Below, piece by piece: positions 39,601 to 47,831 of a stretch of 62,000 bases of DNA; positions within the stretch are counted from its first letter, which is position 1, and the number at the start of each line of letters is the position of its first letter. The notes below the pieces were generated by a model that saw nothing but the letters and a program-made list of their open reading frames with translations, searched no databases and was not told the origin of the DNA. The DNA lies in contig NMRA01000828.1 in NCBI GenBank assembly GCA_002633005.1, forward strand, positions 1 through 62,000, in the 5' to 3' direction. The position numbers were made by a program, and so were the translations under genes. This stretch comes from Phoronis australis. Taxonomy: Eukaryota; Phoronida; Phoronidae.

Positions 39601-42600
39601 AAATCTTAGAGACACTACTTATAAAACTTAATGAGGATTTCAGGTAATTTGCTTGAGTCGAAAACATTTTTATTCAAGCATTGAAGTCGCCATATCGAAG
39701 ACGGCGATTTCGAGGCAGTCAGTCGGCGAGTTTTCGCCTTCGGATTTCAGCACAATTTTCTGTAAAATGATTGTAATTTAGCAGCAAAGTTTGATAGCAA
39801 TGCACCACAGTTTTGTTGAAAGTTTTTTATAGATTACATATACGTCACAGAGCGTAAATTTGATGAATCTTAGCTTCCGATTTCACCCGTTTCAGAGACC
39901 GGGTTTCAACCGCCTTGGGTTATAATAAGCGCCCCTCTGAACCGAACTTTTCTAAGCACCCTGGGCGGTTATTACGGCGAATACGGTATTTTTATTTTGC
40001 CTCTTTCATTGTGAATAAATTTTCAAAAATCTCCTATGGTGTTTATTAACCATGATTTAATTTTCTGCACCTGGTGACATTATTTGTATAATATGCTTGA
40101 ACGAAATATTTCTTTTTAATGAAGAATGATGTTGTGTAATGCTTGTATTTCCAGTATATCAAATGGCTCCTCGAAACTGGCGGCCAGACAGTAGTCTGGG
40201 TAGTAATGTTGATGACTCAGCAGTCTACATGTTCTATCAGGACTTCAACATTAGAGACTTCCTCTCTGACCCCCCTGTCGAGGACAGCTTAGATGGCGAG
40301 TCCACAATCTCATTTTCACTTAATGCAGAGCCACCTACACTCAGCGGGAGAACATCTCTTGAAAGTTACAGAGAAACTTCTAGGTAATAAAAATATTGAA
40401 ATTCGACTTGATTTGTTACATTTCCAACAAAAAACTAGCAAGACAAATGCCAAGATATACTCACAAAATGTCACGTGGTTTTGGAAAGTATAGTACAACT
40501 GCATAAAAATCACATGACCACAGCCTGCATGGATAATAATGTCGGGAATGAAAATTTTTTTGAGATAATACGTTGTGATTACCGCAGGTGTTAATATGTT
40601 TTGTTTCACTAACAATTACTAACACTGCAAATGACTAAATTAATCAAAATTTGATCTTGTTCCTGAATACCAGCTGTTTTTGCTTGAAGGATATGGTCAC
40701 ATTACTCAATCAACTGCAGACGGATATCAAGTCAAAAATCAAATTTTGCAGGTTTTCTGTTTTCTGAAAATCAAATTTTTTGCAAGTTAGTTGCTTTTAA
40801 TTGTATATGTCTTGACTGGTTGCACAGACATGTAGAGAAGATCCTACATATTACAACCTTTCCCACTGTTACGTTTGGAGGAGTTCCAAAACAAAAAATA
40901 AGTCATGGTAAATATTCATGAAAAAAATGTTTCTATTGTGAAGGATTCTGTTTGAGAGGCCCTTCCAAAGTTTTGACAGTTACCTTTTTGGATAGTAAGA
41001 GCAAGGTACCTTGAGGTGAAAGTCTTGAGAAAAATATTTGATTGAACCTGCTACTCAGAATATTTGCTCAAATACCATCATGACAATTCCTCCATATTTT
41101 CACATTACTGTCTGTGCTCTTTGGGGTTTTAGAAACCGCCACGTGACTGACCAATCCGGTGCTAACATACCTAGTCCTGTGCAAGAGGGTCGACACTCAA
41201 GAGCCATTGGTGAGCTGTGATTGAGTCATGTGCAGATTTCAGAGGCGGAGTTACACAAGTTTCATGCTTTTGATATTATTTTTTGTTCATCCGTCAAATG
41301 CCAGGCGATATTATGCTACGCGTTATTCTTACTTTTTGAGTTGCAATGCAAACATGAGGAATTTGGCAAAATTAGAAAGTAATCTAAAGTATCCATCATA
41401 CCGACATGTTCACTGTTATGTTGGTGAAATGTTTTGCCGACATCGGACCTAATTAAAACTGGAGGTTCTCTGAAGTGAAAATTTCAATTACAACAACACA
41501 ATGGAACACCAGTTGATTTTCCAACACCAATTAAAAGTCGTGGTCATACAATTTAGAACTTGCCCATTGTGGTGATTTTTTACTCTGACGGCACACAATT
41601 CGATAACTTCATTCTCTAAAATCTCTTTATTTTCAAACCTCCATTACATGGCAAAAGTAACCAGGGGTCAATCTCTCAAGTCAGAAATCTGATTATGAAT
41701 TGTCAAAAGTTGATTTTTTGTCTTTTACATTTCTCAAAAGATTGTCTTCTGTCTGTTTCAGCGGACTATGATTTTCTGTCTTTTGACAATGAGTGTAGAC
41801 AGATTTTCTGACTTTCAGCCTTAGCAAAACAGGCTAAGCCATTCATCGACTGATTTTTAGCTAAAAGTCAAAAGATAATAGCCAATAATAGAATCATTGA
41901 GAAGCAACTTCCAGACAAAATACCATTTCCCATCACTTGCTATTCCTTTGGTGAATTCTGATTACACTCAGCCACCATGACTGGAAATTCCAGACCATTT
42001 TGTCCAATTGTCTTTGGTGTGTACTGTAGAAAAAGTTCAGCTTTTACAGTTTAATACTCTTTGCTAAAAATCCGGTATAGAAAAAAATTTGGAGTTGACG
42101 TTCCTTGTGGTCACTGGCATCCTACAGCCTCATAGTTTAATGTAATTGGAGTATTACTGGTGGAGTGGTACCTGTTCTTTGGTACAATGATCCAATGTCA
42201 GCAACTTTCCATCTAATCATGAGTGCACTGCTACAGTAACTGCTGTTATCAAATTGTGTGTCTTTATTTTGTGCCCAGTGTATTTTGGGATGTAGCGATT
42301 GGTTCACTGGTCTTTGGTGCGTCTTTTTATATGACTCGTGTATGTGTGTGAGAAATGTGTTGGATATGACATCATAAATGTCTGCTATTTCCAGTTGTTG
42401 ACGGTGACGACATGAGTACGTTTGATTTCAAAGATAGTTTGGATGGTCAGAATTTAGATGATGCCCAGACATTGGACCAGCTCGAGTGGGAGCTCGCTTC
42501 AGAGTCAGGCCGAATTACAGGTTGGGCTATAACACAGCTCAGTCACTTGGTTCTTAAGTCGTAATGATGCGGGCCTTGTGCCATTAATTTAACTTAGGAA

Positions 42601-44228
42601 CATTTAAAAATGCATTTTCCGATATCTTTTTCATAATTTTGCTTTCTTCTTGTTTGTTTTTAAAACAATAGCATTGCTCCTCCTGAAAGTTTGGTGGACT
42701 TACTTCCAACTTTGCAGTAAATTCAAAATGGCAAAATGTTTTATTCAAGGTTCATGGTTGAATGTTGACGTTGTTGTTATTTCCAATCTCATTCTGACCA
42801 TATTAAGTACAAAACCTGCTGATTCCATAACATTTTCATTCCCATATTTGTCTTAATTGTTATTTATAGACAGTGAGAACTGATGTGTGTTAGTTGTTGA
42901 ACATGTACTATGAAAAATAATTGCACAAACTGGGAATTCAACACTCTTGAATCAATATTTTTTTAACAAATGCAGTCATGAGGGGCGTGAAACGGCCTTT
43001 TTTTGTTGGGCGGAACATAAAACTGGCATTTTTCATATTCGTGGACCATGATTATGAAGGCTACTGTGAAAGTGATTTGTTATTACGTTTTGGCCATAAT
43101 TGTGAATTGTAAAATTAGTCTGAATTTGTGAACATGAAGGAAAATTTGGATCCGAGGTGACAAGGGGAGAATTAGTGTTGCCCTAGTGGGAGAATTGGTT
43201 GAAAACTGAGCGAGTGTGTTGGTGTGCAAGAGGGATAGCATAAATCTGCCGTGATCCATCAATTTATAAAATGGAGTCATGAATTGGGAAATTAGTATGA
43301 CCTCCTTTCACTACCGCCATGTGTTATTCCAACAATGTTCTGTACTTTTTCAGCTGATGGTAAAATATCTCGTGTGATCAACCTGAGTCCCACTGGTGAA
43401 GAGAATGACCTTGACATTGGCGAAGACAATGGCCACTGCAGCGGTCTCAGTTCAGAGGGAGGCTATGACATCAGTGATGCATTGAGGTGAACTCTGGCTT
43501 AGCTGTATTCATTTTATACGGATGCAATACGCAAGTGACTCGTGGATGTTTCGGTCACTCATGATTAGTGTATATAACATTACAAACATCTGCTTATTTT
43601 CGACTGCAGACATAGAGCGGGTTTCAAATGCAGATTTCAGTCTGGCCTGTTTGTAAAGTGTACCCAGCTATCTCTTTTCCAACTCCACGCACATTGATGA
43701 ACAGGCTCCCATTTTTTACTAGGTGTCAAAACGTTACTACCGGGTAATTGTTGAAGTGATAGCTGACATAACAATTGCTCTACTTCACCTAAAAGCCTTG
43801 GTCAGGATTAATGATGTCATGGGTTGGTGCTAACAGTTCTTGTACTAATCTATTGATGAAGTGTACGGTACTATGGAACAGGCCGCCGTGTTTCTAATTT
43901 TATGGGAGCACAGCATCCAATACACCATTCACCTGCCTGTTAGTTAGTTGCAGCATTATGGGTTATGCATGAAGCAAACGTAATCCACTTGTATGGATTC
44001 CTCAAATCATGCTTAGTGCAAAATTTGTAGAATTGATCATTGACCCACTTAAGATGGGCTGTGGAATTGGGAAATCTTGTGTGAATCACTGGTTTTACTT
44101 TGTGTTGTTCAGAATTATTCATCACTCTAACTTCTTGTGTTTTCTTCAGTTACAGGAATGACGAATTAATGGATGATTTTGAAGACAATGACGAAAACGT
44201 TGAAAATGAAGTCAAAGCACTCTTTTAG
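9590..44228 (+). CDS. ZBBX: ZBBX-like B-box zinc finger protein (whole gene, 19 coding exons)
   Basis: Coding exons: 9590-9648, 17020-17133, 21351-21496, 22200-22327, 24121-24216, 25050-25111, 25752-25827, 29462-29693, 31010-31297, 31492-31607, 32590-32604, 34610-34692, 35392-35757 (or 36653-37018), 37990-38207, 40155-40383, 41133-41209, 42395-42520, 43354-43486, 44150-44228. They total 2643 nt, or 880 residues plus stop, with every AG/GT boundary and phase consistent. Order in the protein: coiled coil ending in MSREKEERE (residues ~30-57), WKSGQ/NHAQN segment (~60-75), B-box zinc finger (KCGQC...CMEC...YCAQC...H, ~136-180), [16 protein letters not shown] (~250), [20 protein letters not shown] (~315), a K/R/S/P-rich stretch (~480-590), [17 protein letters not shown], and an acidic tail. 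This order matches what I recall of vertebrate ZBBX, a protein of ciliated cells with unknown biochemistry. Exons 24121, 25050, 25752 and 35392 have second copies, probably assembly artefacts. Human ZBBX is of similar length. The assignment is by motif memory, not by search. Confidence 0.85.
10197..10442. repeat. 24-bp minisatellite, about 10 copies
   Basis: Unit close to CAGCTTAGGGAACCACTGTA plus four bases. Open in several frames on both strands only because 24 is a multiple of three. One N at 10334. Confidence 0.9.
11400..12650 (+). repeat. modular CTCF-motif repeat, long copy
   Basis: A dispersed repeat built of related modules of about 150 bp, paired into units of about 300 bp (compare 11571-11740 with 11866-12030). 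Each module ends in a variant of GTGCCCCCTAGTGGCAAT. Variants lie near 11555, 11698, 11853, 12002, 12159, 12293, 12401, 12483 and 12601. No open reading frame is shared between copies. Confidence 0.7.
16012..16141. repeat. inverted repeat, arms about 50 bp
   Basis: GATTGACTTTGGTGATTCTG and the following sequence to 16064 pair with the reverse complement of 16088-16141 (GATGTCTTAGTCAGTTGACC and on). Imperfect hairpin with a short loop, intronic; a MITE is the likely origin. Confidence 0.55.
16678..16790. repeat. inverted repeat, arms about 23 bp
   Basis: CTCATAAAACCGGTCTTTC at the left and GAGACCGATTTTATAAGAG at the right form imperfect inverted ends about 110 bp apart. Confidence 0.4.
17020..17133 (+). 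CDS. ZBBX: ZBBX-like exon 2, basic coiled coil
   Basis: Acceptor GTGTTCCAG, donor GA|GTGAGT; phases 2 in and 2 out. Encodes a charged helix that includes [18 protein letters not shown] and then [10 protein letters not shown]. The MSREKEERE end is the segment I most strongly associate with the ZBBX N-terminus. This frame has no start codon of its own. Confidence 0.85.
17134..21350. other. intron of the ZBBX-like gene
   Basis: AT-rich, no exon, transposon end or tandem array recognised over 4.2 kb. Only degenerate regulatory-looking words are present (such as GTTATCATGGTGAC at 20011). Confidence 0.6.
21351..21496 (+). CDS. ZBBX: ZBBX-like exon 3
   Basis: Acceptor TTGCTTTTCAG, donor ATAG|GTAAAG; phase 2 in, 1 out. 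Encodes the [20 protein letters not shown] segment followed by a lysine-rich linker and KVLKETPI. The WKSGQ...NHAQN pattern is conserved in ZBBX as I recall it. Confidence 0.85.
21994..22107. mobile_element. short palindromic element, copy 1
   Basis: Ends CATGGGCGGCAC and GTGCGCCACCCATG; the inside has two CACTGAAATAAGTG blocks and GGGGGCTATAGCCCC. The same family is at 58885-59040. It lies just upstream of the exon at 22200. Confidence 0.5.
22200..22327 (+). CDS. ZBBX: ZBBX-like exon 4, first half of the B-box
   Basis: Acceptor ACCAACAG, donor GTG|GTAGGT; phase 1 in, 0 out. Ends with [14 protein letters not shown], which supplies the first CxxC zinc ligand pair. The remaining ligands come from the exon at 24121. 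Confidence 0.85.
24121..24216 (+). CDS. ZBBX: ZBBX-like exon 5, second half of the B-box (copy 1)
   Basis: A 96-nt exon, phase 0 on both sides, acceptor TTCTTCCTCTTTTTCAG, donor AAG|GTTTGT. Encodes [14 protein letters not shown] and GALRKHRS, giving the CxxC, CxxC and H ligands that complete the B-box begun at 22200. A second copy with the same protein lies at 26999. Confidence 0.88.
25050..25111 (+). CDS. ZBBX: ZBBX-like exon 6 (copy 1)
   Basis: A 62-nt exon, phase 0 in and 2 out, acceptor CTGTTCCAG, donor CCAG|GTAAAT. Encodes [20 protein letters not shown], a proline-rich linker. The copy at 27947 differs by S to N at residue 14. Confidence 0.75.
25235..25708. repeat. 31-bp minisatellite, about 15 copies (block copy 1)
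   Basis: Unit built on AGTAGTCACATGTTGAAAGA plus an AT-rich end. It ends 44 bp before the exon at 25752. The matching array in the other block copy differs in unit number and variants. Confidence 0.9.
25752..25827 (+). CDS. ZBBX: ZBBX-like exon 7 (copy 1)
   Basis: A 76-nt exon, phase 2 in and 0 out, acceptor GTTTCTTCAG, donor CAG|GTTTGT. Encodes [14 protein letters not shown] and then [11 protein letters not shown]. It lies directly after the 31-bp minisatellite. An identical second copy is at 28643. Confidence 0.75.
25979..26470 (+). repeat. modular CTCF-motif repeat inserted in one copy of the duplicated block
   Basis: Begins with a hairpin of GCGCCCACATA and its reverse complement, a (CCGT)n run at 26043-26070, then the modules. 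It carries GTGCCCCCGAGTGGCAA (26195-26211) and GCGCCACCTAGTGGCC (26340-26355). It interrupts the sequence right after GCTGATTAT; the other block copy has the uninterrupted site at 28860. It is cut by the N at 26471. Confidence 0.75.
26999..27094 (+). CDS. ZBBX: second copy of ZBBX-like exon 5 (probable allele)
   Basis: Same 96-nt exon as 24121-24216 with intact splice sites and the same protein. If spliced in series with copy 1 the frame would hold (exons 5-7 sum to 234 nt), but the extra half B-box would lack its first CxxC pair because exon 4 is not repeated. With the N at 26471, this points to a misplaced allele. Confidence 0.7.
27947..28008 (+). CDS. ZBBX: second copy of ZBBX-like exon 6 (probable allele)
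   Basis: A 62-nt copy of 25050-25111 with intact splice sites. One coding change is visible (AGT to AAT, Ser to Asn). Confidence 0.65.
28140..28600. repeat. 31-bp minisatellite (block copy 2)
   Basis: Same unit as 25235-25708, with a different order of variants and two local TTACAAAATAGTAGTCACAT rearrangements absent from the first array. Confidence 0.88.
28643..28718 (+). CDS. ZBBX: second copy of ZBBX-like exon 7 (probable allele)
   Basis: A 76-nt copy of 25752-25827, identical in protein, with the same splice sites and the same palindromic TTTCCATGGA just inside the intron. Confidence 0.65.
29462..29693 (+). CDS. ZBBX: ZBBX-like exon 8
   Basis: A 232-nt exon, phase 0 in and 1 out, acceptor GACCTATTTCAG, donor CCTA|GTAAGT. 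Encodes an acidic start, the helix [18 protein letters not shown], and a basic end ([20 protein letters not shown]). ESAxSFQxALxxWR is a motif I associate with ZBBX. The exon end and its donor have been amplified into a tandem repeat downstream (29670-30135). Confidence 0.85.
29670..30135 (+). repeat. tandem repeat of about 77 bp that includes an exon end and splice donor
   Basis: The end of exon 29462-29693 (GTAACACCTGTGAAATC, then CCTAGTAAGTCTC) recurs with donor-like sites near 29767, 29840, 29917, 29995 and 30063. Units are degenerate and contain frame breaks. Confidence 0.75.
30225..30545. repeat. 34-bp minisatellite, about 9 copies
   Basis: Unit built on TATGGGGGAGACTTGTTGAA followed by GTTAATTATTGTTG, degenerating to the right. 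Intronic. Confidence 0.85.
30655..30725 (+). repeat. tRNA-like SINE fragment
   Basis: Box A-like TAGTGGTACAGTG and box B-like GGGTTAGATTCC with the usual spacing, no closing acceptor stem. Intronic. Confidence 0.3.
31010..31297 (+). CDS. ZBBX: ZBBX-like exon 9
   Basis: A 288-nt exon, phase 1 in and 1 out, acceptor TATTTCCAG, donor GAAG|GTTTGT. Encodes [20 protein letters not shown] and then a serine/arginine-rich stretch ([20 protein letters not shown]). The frame is fixed by the phase of the exon ending at 29693; the other open frame over the same bases is a shadow. Confidence 0.85.
31492..31607 (+). CDS. ZBBX: ZBBX-like exon 10
   Basis: A 116-nt exon, phase 1 in and 0 out, acceptor CTGATTCCAG, donor TCT|GTAAGT. 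Encodes [20 protein letters not shown] and then [14 protein letters not shown]. Confidence 0.8.
32420..32530. repeat. 26-bp minisatellite, about 4 copies
   Basis: Unit GTTTTCACACCGCAGAGTGT followed by GAGGGT; 60 bp upstream of the putative microexon at 32590. Confidence 0.85.
32590..32604 (+). CDS. ZBBX: putative 15-nt microexon of the ZBBX-like gene
   Basis: Acceptor ACATTATTACAG and donor CA|GTGAGT enclose GGC TCA CCG GAC TCA (GSPDS). Phase 0 on both sides matches its neighbours at 31607 and 34610, so it can be included or skipped without breaking frame. No transcript evidence is available here. Confidence 0.45.
32848..32944. repeat. 25-bp tandem repeat, 4 copies
   Basis: Unit TGAATTGACCTTTCAACACA followed by TTGTA. 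Intronic. Confidence 0.85.
34610..34692 (+). CDS. ZBBX: ZBBX-like exon 12
   Basis: An 83-nt exon, phase 0 in and 2 out, acceptor GTGATTATTACAG, donor AA|GTGAGT. Encodes [15 protein letters not shown] and then [12 protein letters not shown]. Confidence 0.75.
35392..35757 (+). CDS. ZBBX: ZBBX-like exon 13 (copy 1)
   Basis: A 366-nt exon, phase 2 in and 2 out, acceptor TTTTGTTTTCAG, donor GGG|GTAATA. Encodes [35 protein letters not shown], and a low-complexity basic tail (asparagine-rich, then RPKSS, RPESR and RPRSS repeats). The copy at 36653 appears identical in protein. Confidence 0.8.
35779..36066. mobile_element. right end of a hAT-like element, cut by an assembly N
   Basis: About 288 bp closely matching 3463-3740, ending in CGTCGAGCCCTG next to ATAACCCA. 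The other block copy has the empty site at 34831 (TTGTTATAACCCATC). The left part of the element is missing at the N (35778). Confidence 0.65.
36653..37018 (+). CDS. ZBBX: second copy of ZBBX-like exon 13 (probable allele)
   Basis: A 366-nt copy of 35392-35757 with the same protein and splice sites. Flanking intron sequence differs by small indels and substitutions while the exon is unchanged. It would keep frame if spliced in series (122 codons), but the N at 35778 and the insertion difference argue that it is the other allele. Confidence 0.7.
37240..37535. repeat. 38-bp minisatellite, about 7.5 copies
   Basis: Unit AGTAGACCCTTACTTGCCAA followed by TACCACCTCTGGTCGCGC. Intronic, 200 bp after the second exon 13 copy. 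Confidence 0.88.
37990..38207 (+). CDS. ZBBX: ZBBX-like exon 14
   Basis: A 218-nt exon, phase 2 in and 1 out, acceptor TTTTTATTACAG, donor AAGT|GTAAGT. Encodes [20 protein letters not shown] followed by EFFTAGV, and then a lysine/proline-rich end. The ELPxxxGLSxFFxAGV pattern recalls the vertebrate ZBBX C-terminal region. Confidence 0.82.
38573..39988. mobile_element. 1.4 kb TIR DNA transposon, non-autonomous
   Basis: Inverted ends: ATTCGCCGTAAT followed by ATCCGCCCATG (38573) and TGGGCGGTTATTACGGCGAA (39962-39981). Subterminal copies of TAAGCGCCC lie on both sides. The inside has no long open frame. It sits in the ZBBX-like intron between 38207 and 40155. Confidence 0.6.
40155..40383 (+). 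CDS. ZBBX: ZBBX-like exon 15
   Basis: A 229-nt exon, phase 1 in and 2 out, acceptor GTATTTCCAG, donor AG|GTAATA. Encodes [20 protein letters not shown] and then [18 protein letters not shown]. It follows a 1.4 kb TIR transposon (38573-39988) that sits in the preceding intron. Confidence 0.78.
41133..41209 (+). CDS. ZBBX: ZBBX-like exon 16
   Basis: A 77-nt exon, phase 2 in and 1 out, acceptor GGGGTTTTAG, donor TTG|GTGAGC. Encodes [20 protein letters not shown] and HSRAI. It is supported mainly by phase fit and splice sites. Confidence 0.65.
42395..42520 (+). CDS. ZBBX: ZBBX-like exon 17
   Basis: A 126-nt exon, phase 1 in and 1 out, acceptor GCTATTTCCAG, donor ACAG|GTTGGG. Encodes an acidic stretch and [16 protein letters not shown]. 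The EWELAS motif is characteristic of the ZBBX C-terminal region as I recall it. Confidence 0.8.
43354..43486 (+). CDS. ZBBX: ZBBX-like exon 18
   Basis: A 133-nt exon, phase 1 in and 2 out, acceptor ACTTTTTCAG, donor GAG|GTGAAC. Encodes [20 protein letters not shown] and then an acidic, glycine-rich end. Confidence 0.75.
44150..44228 (+). CDS. ZBBX: ZBBX-like terminal exon with stop codon
   Basis: Acceptor GTTTTCTTCAG, phase 2 in. Encodes [20 protein letters not shown] and VKALF, then TAG at 44226-44228. A very acidic C-terminus, continuing the composition of the exon before it. Confidence 0.75.
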
Positions 44229-46124
44229 TTGGTGGTTGCCCTCTGAAGACCATTTGAGTAAATTTGAACATTAACAAAAACTCTGGGGCCCGTCTCATCA
44301 TGGTTGTATACTGCCAGTCGTCATCAAATTTTTCAAAATGTTTTTCTTCATACATGGTTTGTGGGGATGGTGTTGTAAGTGTCAACACAAAATATGGCTG
44401 AAGTTACATCAGCTGCGTTAAAGCTTTGTTCTGACTCATGCTTTTACAGTCACGTGTCTACAATACTTGACAAAATGCCCATCAGGCAGCAGTGAGACAC
44501 CGCGCAGGCGTTTGAAGGACTCCAAGGGCTGACCAGGTGCGCAGTGATGCAGATGACTCATAAACCTCAGCTGTATTCTGGACATTCGGTTATCAACCTT
44601 TCAACAAAATATTTATAAACTCAATGTACTGTTGTAGCTAAGACCGGGAAAGCAACTTTTGACAAGACGGGCACCTGGAATGAAAGTGCAGTTAATGCGC
44701 TTATTGAATGGTGATTAGAAACAATGAACTTCAGTAGAATATTAGTCTAGACAATTGTAGCATGCTTCAGGTGTACTTGCAGCTGAATTTTGCCCTGTTT
44801 AGTGGGATAAAAGCAAAATTTTGTAATATTCATTTTCATGAAAAGGTTCTATTTTCATTATGAACAAGACCACTCAAAAAATTGCAAACTTTTTAAAACA
44901 TGTACGCATTACATCTGATACGAGTTGGTGGATCATTCACCAACAATTCAAGATGGGATGGGCATGATAATGTTGTTTGATCTCACAGCTTCTTGGTTAA
45001 TTATTCGATATTGACAGCTTAATAATGGAGCAATGCTCCTTTAATATATTGCAATGTTTAACTTTGAAATTCAATGTTGTTGGTTTTTTGATAATGTACT
45101 GGAGGTCTGTGTAGTATTTCCCTTTGTATTTACACACTGGATAGTGATGAATGTCTTGAGATTAGAGAACTTGTTTTATCAGGCAAATTTCACGAGACAC
45201 AATCTAGTACTTACAATGAGTTGAATGTTTTCGACTGTCAATGGTTATGGTCATCTTCAGAGTGATAGTAGGCTTAGGGTCTCGTGATGAAATTGTGGCC
45301 TTGGGCCACGTAATACATCATGAATGTCAGAAGGAGAGTACTGACTTACGTCACAGTTGATGTCGACCATCGTATATCCCAGCATGTTTTCATTCTGCTA
45401 TCATGGGCAAGAATTTCAGCATTATTGCAGTCTAATAGTGGTTAGTGACTACCATCTTGTTGATGGAACTCTGGGATAATTGCTGCTGTGAAGTGAGTTG
45501 TTGCCTGCTTGTCTGCATCTTGTCTGACTGTTTGTTCTGATGAGTACTGAGCCAGTGTGTGGCTTCACCTGGTCACAGCTGCTGCATGGAAACCATAGAC
45601 GACCCCAGTATGGTCTAGAGGGCTATGCTTATCCTTAGCGTGGACCAACGACTTATGCAGAGTACATAAGGGCTGGAAGGCCACTTCAATGCATTCCAGG
45701 AAAATGCACGTGCAGTGTTCTCAAGTTCTTTGGGCATAAGAGATGACAACTGGTCCATTCTTGTTCCTTCGGTCACAGACTGGTACTTGGATGTCTACTC
45801 ACCTTGTTGAACTTCCAACGGGAGTAGCCACAGCACGTCATAGCTTGATCAATATATTCACACTTTAAACGTTCAATTAATTGTAAGAACTCGACTTTGT
45901 CTCTGGCATGAAATTCGCCTGATGCTTGACACGCCAATCGGATGAAATTATTTAGTGATAACTTATTTTATTGCACCAGTTTGTCTGAACAATTTTGGCT
46001 AACCCTGCTTAAACTGTAATTTCTCCGGTCTTTTGTGAGTTTGAGAAACTTTAAACATATCAATGATATCGTGGATGTTAGCTTGGTATGAATTCACTAA
46101 CAAAACTGTGTAATAGGAAATGGT

Positions 46125-46270
46125 TGTCAGTGTGGCCTAGTTGATAAGTGCCCACTTTCTTTACTCGAGGTCGTGGGTTTGAGTCCCACCAGGTCACACT
46201 GCTAAACTCTTGAGCCAGGTTTCTAGCTCCTCAGCTCGGTTTTAACGATATATCAATAAAGCATAAAATC
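46125..46270 (+). repeat. tRNA-derived SINE
   Basis: Box A-like TGGCCTAGTTGATAAGTG (46132) and box B GGGTTTGAGTCCC (46175-46187) with a perfect 5-bp T stem (GTGGG/CCCAC). The acceptor stem does not close as in a functional tRNA, and a non-tRNA tail follows to about 46270. Confidence 0.5.
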
Positions 46271-47831
46271 ATTTCCAGGTGATCAGTGTAATGGGCCCAC
46301 ATGCGAGGCCTGCGCACGTCTGGTACAACGTGTGTCAGACCGCCTGCAATTATTTTTTTAAATGGTTGTCCAGGAGCACTGAGAATCAATCTTTTTTCTT
46401 ACTCTATAGGTCTTTGATTGAATCAAATACAAATAAATTTCTTGAGCTCACTAGACTAAAACATAATCTAAAACACAATGGGTGCAGAAATTTCAGATGT
46501 TTTTCTGTTGCCAGGTTTCTTATAATTCTTGTCCATTCTCACTCAACAAATCCGATATCAAATAACAAGTTTTTGAAATGCACGTTTTGGTGTTTGGAAT
46601 ATCATTTTAATTTGAAAGTGTTGCTTCTGTACACGAAACTATTCGTTGCAGTAAAACTTGCATAATTCAGATGTTCAAGCATTCGCTTCACTTGGACTAA
46701 GTTCCCTCAGTCCAGTTGGATCTGCATTACGTGAACTTAACATTAAGCAGATTCGATGAGCAGTCTCGGTGTTAAAAGCAATTTATTTTACTTGTAGGTT
46801 TCTTCAATAACTTGTAGCACATTTTAAATTATTTTGGTAAAATGTTTTCTTTTGAACTAATTTGGTTCACATTTCACTCTGGTATGTCTCAACTGCCTTC
46901 GTTGACATTTGCACACGACATACTGTTTGCAATTGTCAAGCAATACTCACTAACTCATAATCAACAAGGTGGCACTTCAAAATCGTGCTTTATTTGAATT
47001 ATAAAAATTACAGGTTTTTTGCCTCATTGTCAAATTTTCAAGGATGCATCAAACAAGAGTTGTGTGATGGTGGTTTAGTTGCACCAGGGCGAGATGTTGA
47101 AACATGGTTGTGATTGGCAATATTTAGTAATGTTGGATAAAAATTCTAGGTATAAAATGCTTTTTGGCAAGTTTTCACATTCCGTCCAAATTACCTTGTA
47201 TGGCATTGCATTTATTTTTATTTAAGTTGTCGGTGTGTTTAATATTTGTGTGTGCATTTATGAAGATATTGTTTGATTGTATGAATAAATGTAGTTTAAT
47301 TAAGTTAGTGTGTGTTACAGACAACCACACATTCATTGAAAATACATATGTTTTGTTGTATTTTTATGAAACATCTCAAAAATACAAAAGTACAATCAGT
47401 GTTAATAACTTGGCATGAAAACGGCCGACAACAAATTTGTATGTAATCTCAAAAGTCTACTTCCCGGTTGCTTGTTGCAGCAAAGATGTCCTTAAAATGT
47501 CATTGAAAAATTCTTGTTTGTGATAATTAAATATTTTTCATGTGATCTGCCCTTGCAGTTTTCAACCATTATTAAAAAATAATAAAATGTTACTTTGACC
47601 TTTCAATGAATAGAAGGAAGTGTGCTGAGGCATTTGCTTTCATCAATCAATACCGTCAGATGGACTAAAGCTCCAACCAACACGTGGTGATAAGAAATGA
47701 TACACCACAACTCTGCTCTGGCATGCACACACACACAGATTTGCTACCCTCTAAAACAGATAATTAAATGTATCTGATCAGTGATGTTTTTTATCATAGC
47801 CAAAATAAAACTCAACCCCACATTCTATTTG

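Noticed and set aside
46128-46200. Functional tRNA gene
   Set aside because: Box A, box B and the T stem are present but the acceptor stem does not close and a non-tRNA tail follows; a SINE is the better reading.
46279-46665. 128-codon open frame after the SINE
   Set aside because: Composition is like translated AT-rich noncoding DNA, no motif, and no splice or promoter context.
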